Shown here: one piece after another, positions 62,101-64,000 of the stretch
Layout: every line of letters starts with the position of its first letter
Position numbering within the stretch: position 1 is the first letter of the stretch
Source: Ectocarpus siliculosus
Taxonomy: Eukaryota > Sar > Phaeophyceae > Ectocarpales > Ectocarpaceae
DNA length: 64,000 nt
Assembly: GCA_000310025.1 (NCBI GenBank)
Contig: FN649751.1
Span: 6,857,966-6,921,965 of the forward strand
Direction of reading: 5' to 3'
Made by a program: the position numbers and the translations under genes
Notes under the pieces: generated by a model
Told to the model about the DNA's origin: nothing
What the model saw: only the letters and a program-made list of their open reading frames with translations
Databases searched by the model: none

Positions 62101-64000
62101 AGCGATGTAGTCAGCATAGTCTACGGCAGTAGTGCACAACAACTTGTGGTGAGACACTTGCAACAGTCGACGGCGGCTGCGAAAGGTTAGAGTGTGAACC
62201 CCAGCAGCGTAGAAGCCTCGCGACATGACTCGTCATGGCGGCAGTTATGGTATGAATCCTGCAGCAGTAGCAGCAGCAGCAGCAGCAGCAGCAGATGTAG
62301 GGTCGGCAAGATAAATACCCGTAGGGCTAGATGCTGGATACCGTTCGTGGCGGTAGTGCCGGTGTACAGGAGCGAAATATGCTGGGAAGTAGCCATCGAC
62401 GTGCTGCGTTGGAGATGTGACAAACTGGTCGCCTCTCGTTCTTCCGGGTATTGTAGCGCCGTACTCTCGGCCTGCATGTGCTTCCGCGAGCAGCACCTAG
62501 TCGCGGTGGAGTCGAGAGGTCTCGTGCGGGCTGTAGCGATGCGTCGTATTGCCTGGTGTTTCTTTTGCCTGACAAGTCGTGGTTGTTTGTCACTGTTTCG
62601 TGTCACAGGTAAAGGAGCAGAAGGAGGAAGCGGAGAGGTTCCAGAAGAAGCTGAAGGAGATGGAGGACCTGAAGATCGAGAGCTTCCTTGTCCAGCTGTT
62701 TCACATCAACAAGGCAAGAGAGGAATCCCGCAACTGGGTCGGGAGGGCATCCACAGAGATAGGAACAGGGCGGGAGGGGCACCCGAGTATCATATATGAG
62801 GAGGAAGAGAGTCAAATGAACAGAAACAGTTGGGAAATGTGAAAAAGGAGAGAGAGATTATCCCCATGTCACGTGTCAAACATGGATCAGGAAAGAGAGA
62901 CACACTCCCATGCTACAAACTTGAGTCTGTCTGCGCCAACATAACGCACCCTATATTTATCATTTATCAATCGTCCTCGTCGTCAGACGTAGATTCGCTG
63001 TTCATCTTTAGATGCAGAAAACCAACGACGTATGGCTCTTTCATGATGTGTTCATCCATGGTATGTGTTGTCCACTGGTCTCATCAGGAAATCGTGCCTG
63101 TAAGAATGGAATGGTTTGTTCAACGGTATCTGGATTTATCGTGTCTTGTTTCAGGATGTCGACGAGCGCGAGGAGGACATCAAGCTGATGAGGGAAGAGC
63201 TAGAGGAAGCACAGGAGAGGGAGAAGGCGGCGGACGTTATTCTCAAGGTGGGGGTTACAAGATATGTTACGTAGTATTATGTGTGCGTGCAGTTCGGCGG
63301 TGTCAGTGTGGCGTTCTGAGACGGGAGAGTGGGCCGAGAGACAATGAGAGAGAGAGAAAGAACGAGAGAAATAAAAAGAGAAATATCGTAACCGCAACAA
63401 TTATAGTCATTACAACACGTGCGCTTTTTTCAAATAGGAGCTGCGCAGTCAACACAATATTGCATGTCGGAGGAGAAACCCTTTCGACCGATACACACAT
63501 AATCGTTTATTTGGCAGTTTCACCGATGATGCTGTGCAGTGCACTGCCGTGCAAGGAGGATAGTTTGCCGAGTACGAGACCCCAAGAGTGTTCTTGCCGA
63601 TGACACGATCTTGTGCGATACAGCTCGTTCCGCACAGAGAAAAAGTTGAATATAGAGAAGTCGTCAACCACCCTTAACAAGGGCTGCTAACCCCAAGTAC
63701 GTGGTGCCCGTCTGCAAGCAAGTACTCGCCTCGCCTCGCAAGAAGGAGTTGCAGAAATGAAGCCATGCGAAGCATCATCCATCGAGAAGCGTGCATGGCA
63801 TGTACATTTGTGCGTGTTCCGAGGAGGCGAAACAAATTAAGCTAGACCCAAAACATGTTGATCTACAACTGCGGGTGTTGTGCTTGTACATCTACGTGGG
63901 TCCCGAGGGGATGCAGCATGAGCCAGACAAAAGCAGCTTGATCTAGAAAAGTGTGTACGTGTCCCGATCCTCGCAGAGCAAGAAGAAGGAAATGGCGAGG
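59118..64000 (+). CDS. SMC1: cohesin subunit SMC1, N-terminal part (runs off the window)
   Basis: Exons in the window: 59118-59254, 60355-60460, 60776-60895, 61247-61407, 61991-62090, 62609-62713, 63155-63247, 63977-64000 (cut by the window end), about 282 codons. The product opens [17 protein letters not shown] and has the Walker A loop GPNGAGKSN at 32-40, as in all SMC ATPases. The block [20 protein letters not shown] followed by EQISGSDE is specific to SMC1 among SMC families. After it the sequence becomes Glu/Lys-rich coiled coil ([20 protein letters not shown]), the start of the long arm. The protein acts in the nucleus in sister-chromatid cohesion with SMC3 and the kleisin (family knowledge). 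Two introns (after exons 5 and 6) need GC donors (CAG|GCAAGG, AAG|GCAAGA) to keep frame. Intron 1 contains a perfect-looking hairpin and intron 4 a truncated SINE-like repeat. The 3' end, hinge and Walker B lie outside the window. Confidence 0.92.
59932..59997. repeat. 28-bp inverted repeat (hairpin) in SMC1 intron 1
   Basis: Arms 59932-59959 and 59970-59997 pair with a single mismatch around a 10-base loop. Each arm contains taGACCATCCGTCTAG or its complement. No flanking duplication is evident. Confidence 0.8.
61419..61608 (-). mobile_element. 5'-truncated copy of the same SINE-like repeat
   Basis: It begins with an 18-T run on the plus strand and then follows the body of 49561-49750 closely (cttcacttcaaatcagc, cccctcctgcggtact, gtgtacacacgaact). 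Similarity stops at about 61608, before the tRNA-like head, as expected of a truncated retrocopy. It lies in SMC1 intron 4. Confidence 0.7.
62261..62294 (+). repeat. (CAG)n microsatellite in SMC1 intron 5
   Basis: A GCAGCAGTAG start is followed by a clean CAG run. It is not in a coding exon. Confidence 0.9.

Noticed and set aside
1-64000. CRISPR array, phage or bacterial defence island
   Set aside because: The genes are spliced eukaryotic genes. The repeats seen are satellites, MITEs and duplicated genes, with no regular repeat-spacer pattern.

Overview
The window reads as nuclear DNA of an intron-rich, plastid-bearing stramenopile, most likely a brown alga of the Ectocarpus type (inference). 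Every recognisable gene is cut into short exons of roughly 75 to 340 bp (a 601-bp last exon is the longest), separated by introns of several hundred bp to about 2.6 kb, or about 4 kb for one intron that runs off the window edge. One gene begins with a signal peptide ending in an ASAF motif, the hallmark of secondary (heterokont-type) plastid import. Neither bacterial-style operons nor a CRISPR array is present. Most long open frames are chance frames in introns or antisense shadows of exons.

Region 1 (1 to about 33.2 kb, + strand) is a tandem array of three paralogous 14-exon genes for a DUF4140/DUF4139 (MuiA-like) protein. Copy 1 lacks only exon 1, which should lie just left of the window. 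Copies 2 (646 aa) and 3 (669 aa) are complete. All splice phases agree between copies and I see no frameshift or stop in any of them. The duplicated unit includes about 360 bp of upstream sequence and 1 to 1.5 kb of downstream sequence. An inverted, decayed exon 1 sits before copy 2, and a GC-rich minisatellite lies between copies 2 and 3.

Region 2 (33.96 to 44.98 kb, - strand) is one 11-exon gene for a plastid-targeted protein of about 470 aa with a short rubredoxin-like zinc/iron ribbon at its C-terminus. About 400 bp away and divergent from it is a 9-exon amidohydrolase-2 (ACMSD-like) gene (45.38 to 51.14 kb, + strand); the two probably share a bidirectional promoter. Downstream follow a 6-exon LETM1-like gene (53.67 to 57.85 kb) and the 5' part of the cohesin gene SMC1 (59.12 kb to the window end), both on the + strand.

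The introns and spacers hold many small repeats: two TA-flanked MITEs, an 867-bp element with TAA duplications (PIF/Harbinger type), two long fold-back elements, two copies of a probable tRNA-derived SINE, hairpins and microsatellites. Four introns in the right half use GC-AG splice sites with the same AG|GCAAG donor. The single-copy genes look like ordinary cell functions. The unusual content is the DUF4139 array, the composite rubredoxin-like plastid protein, and the repeat elements.
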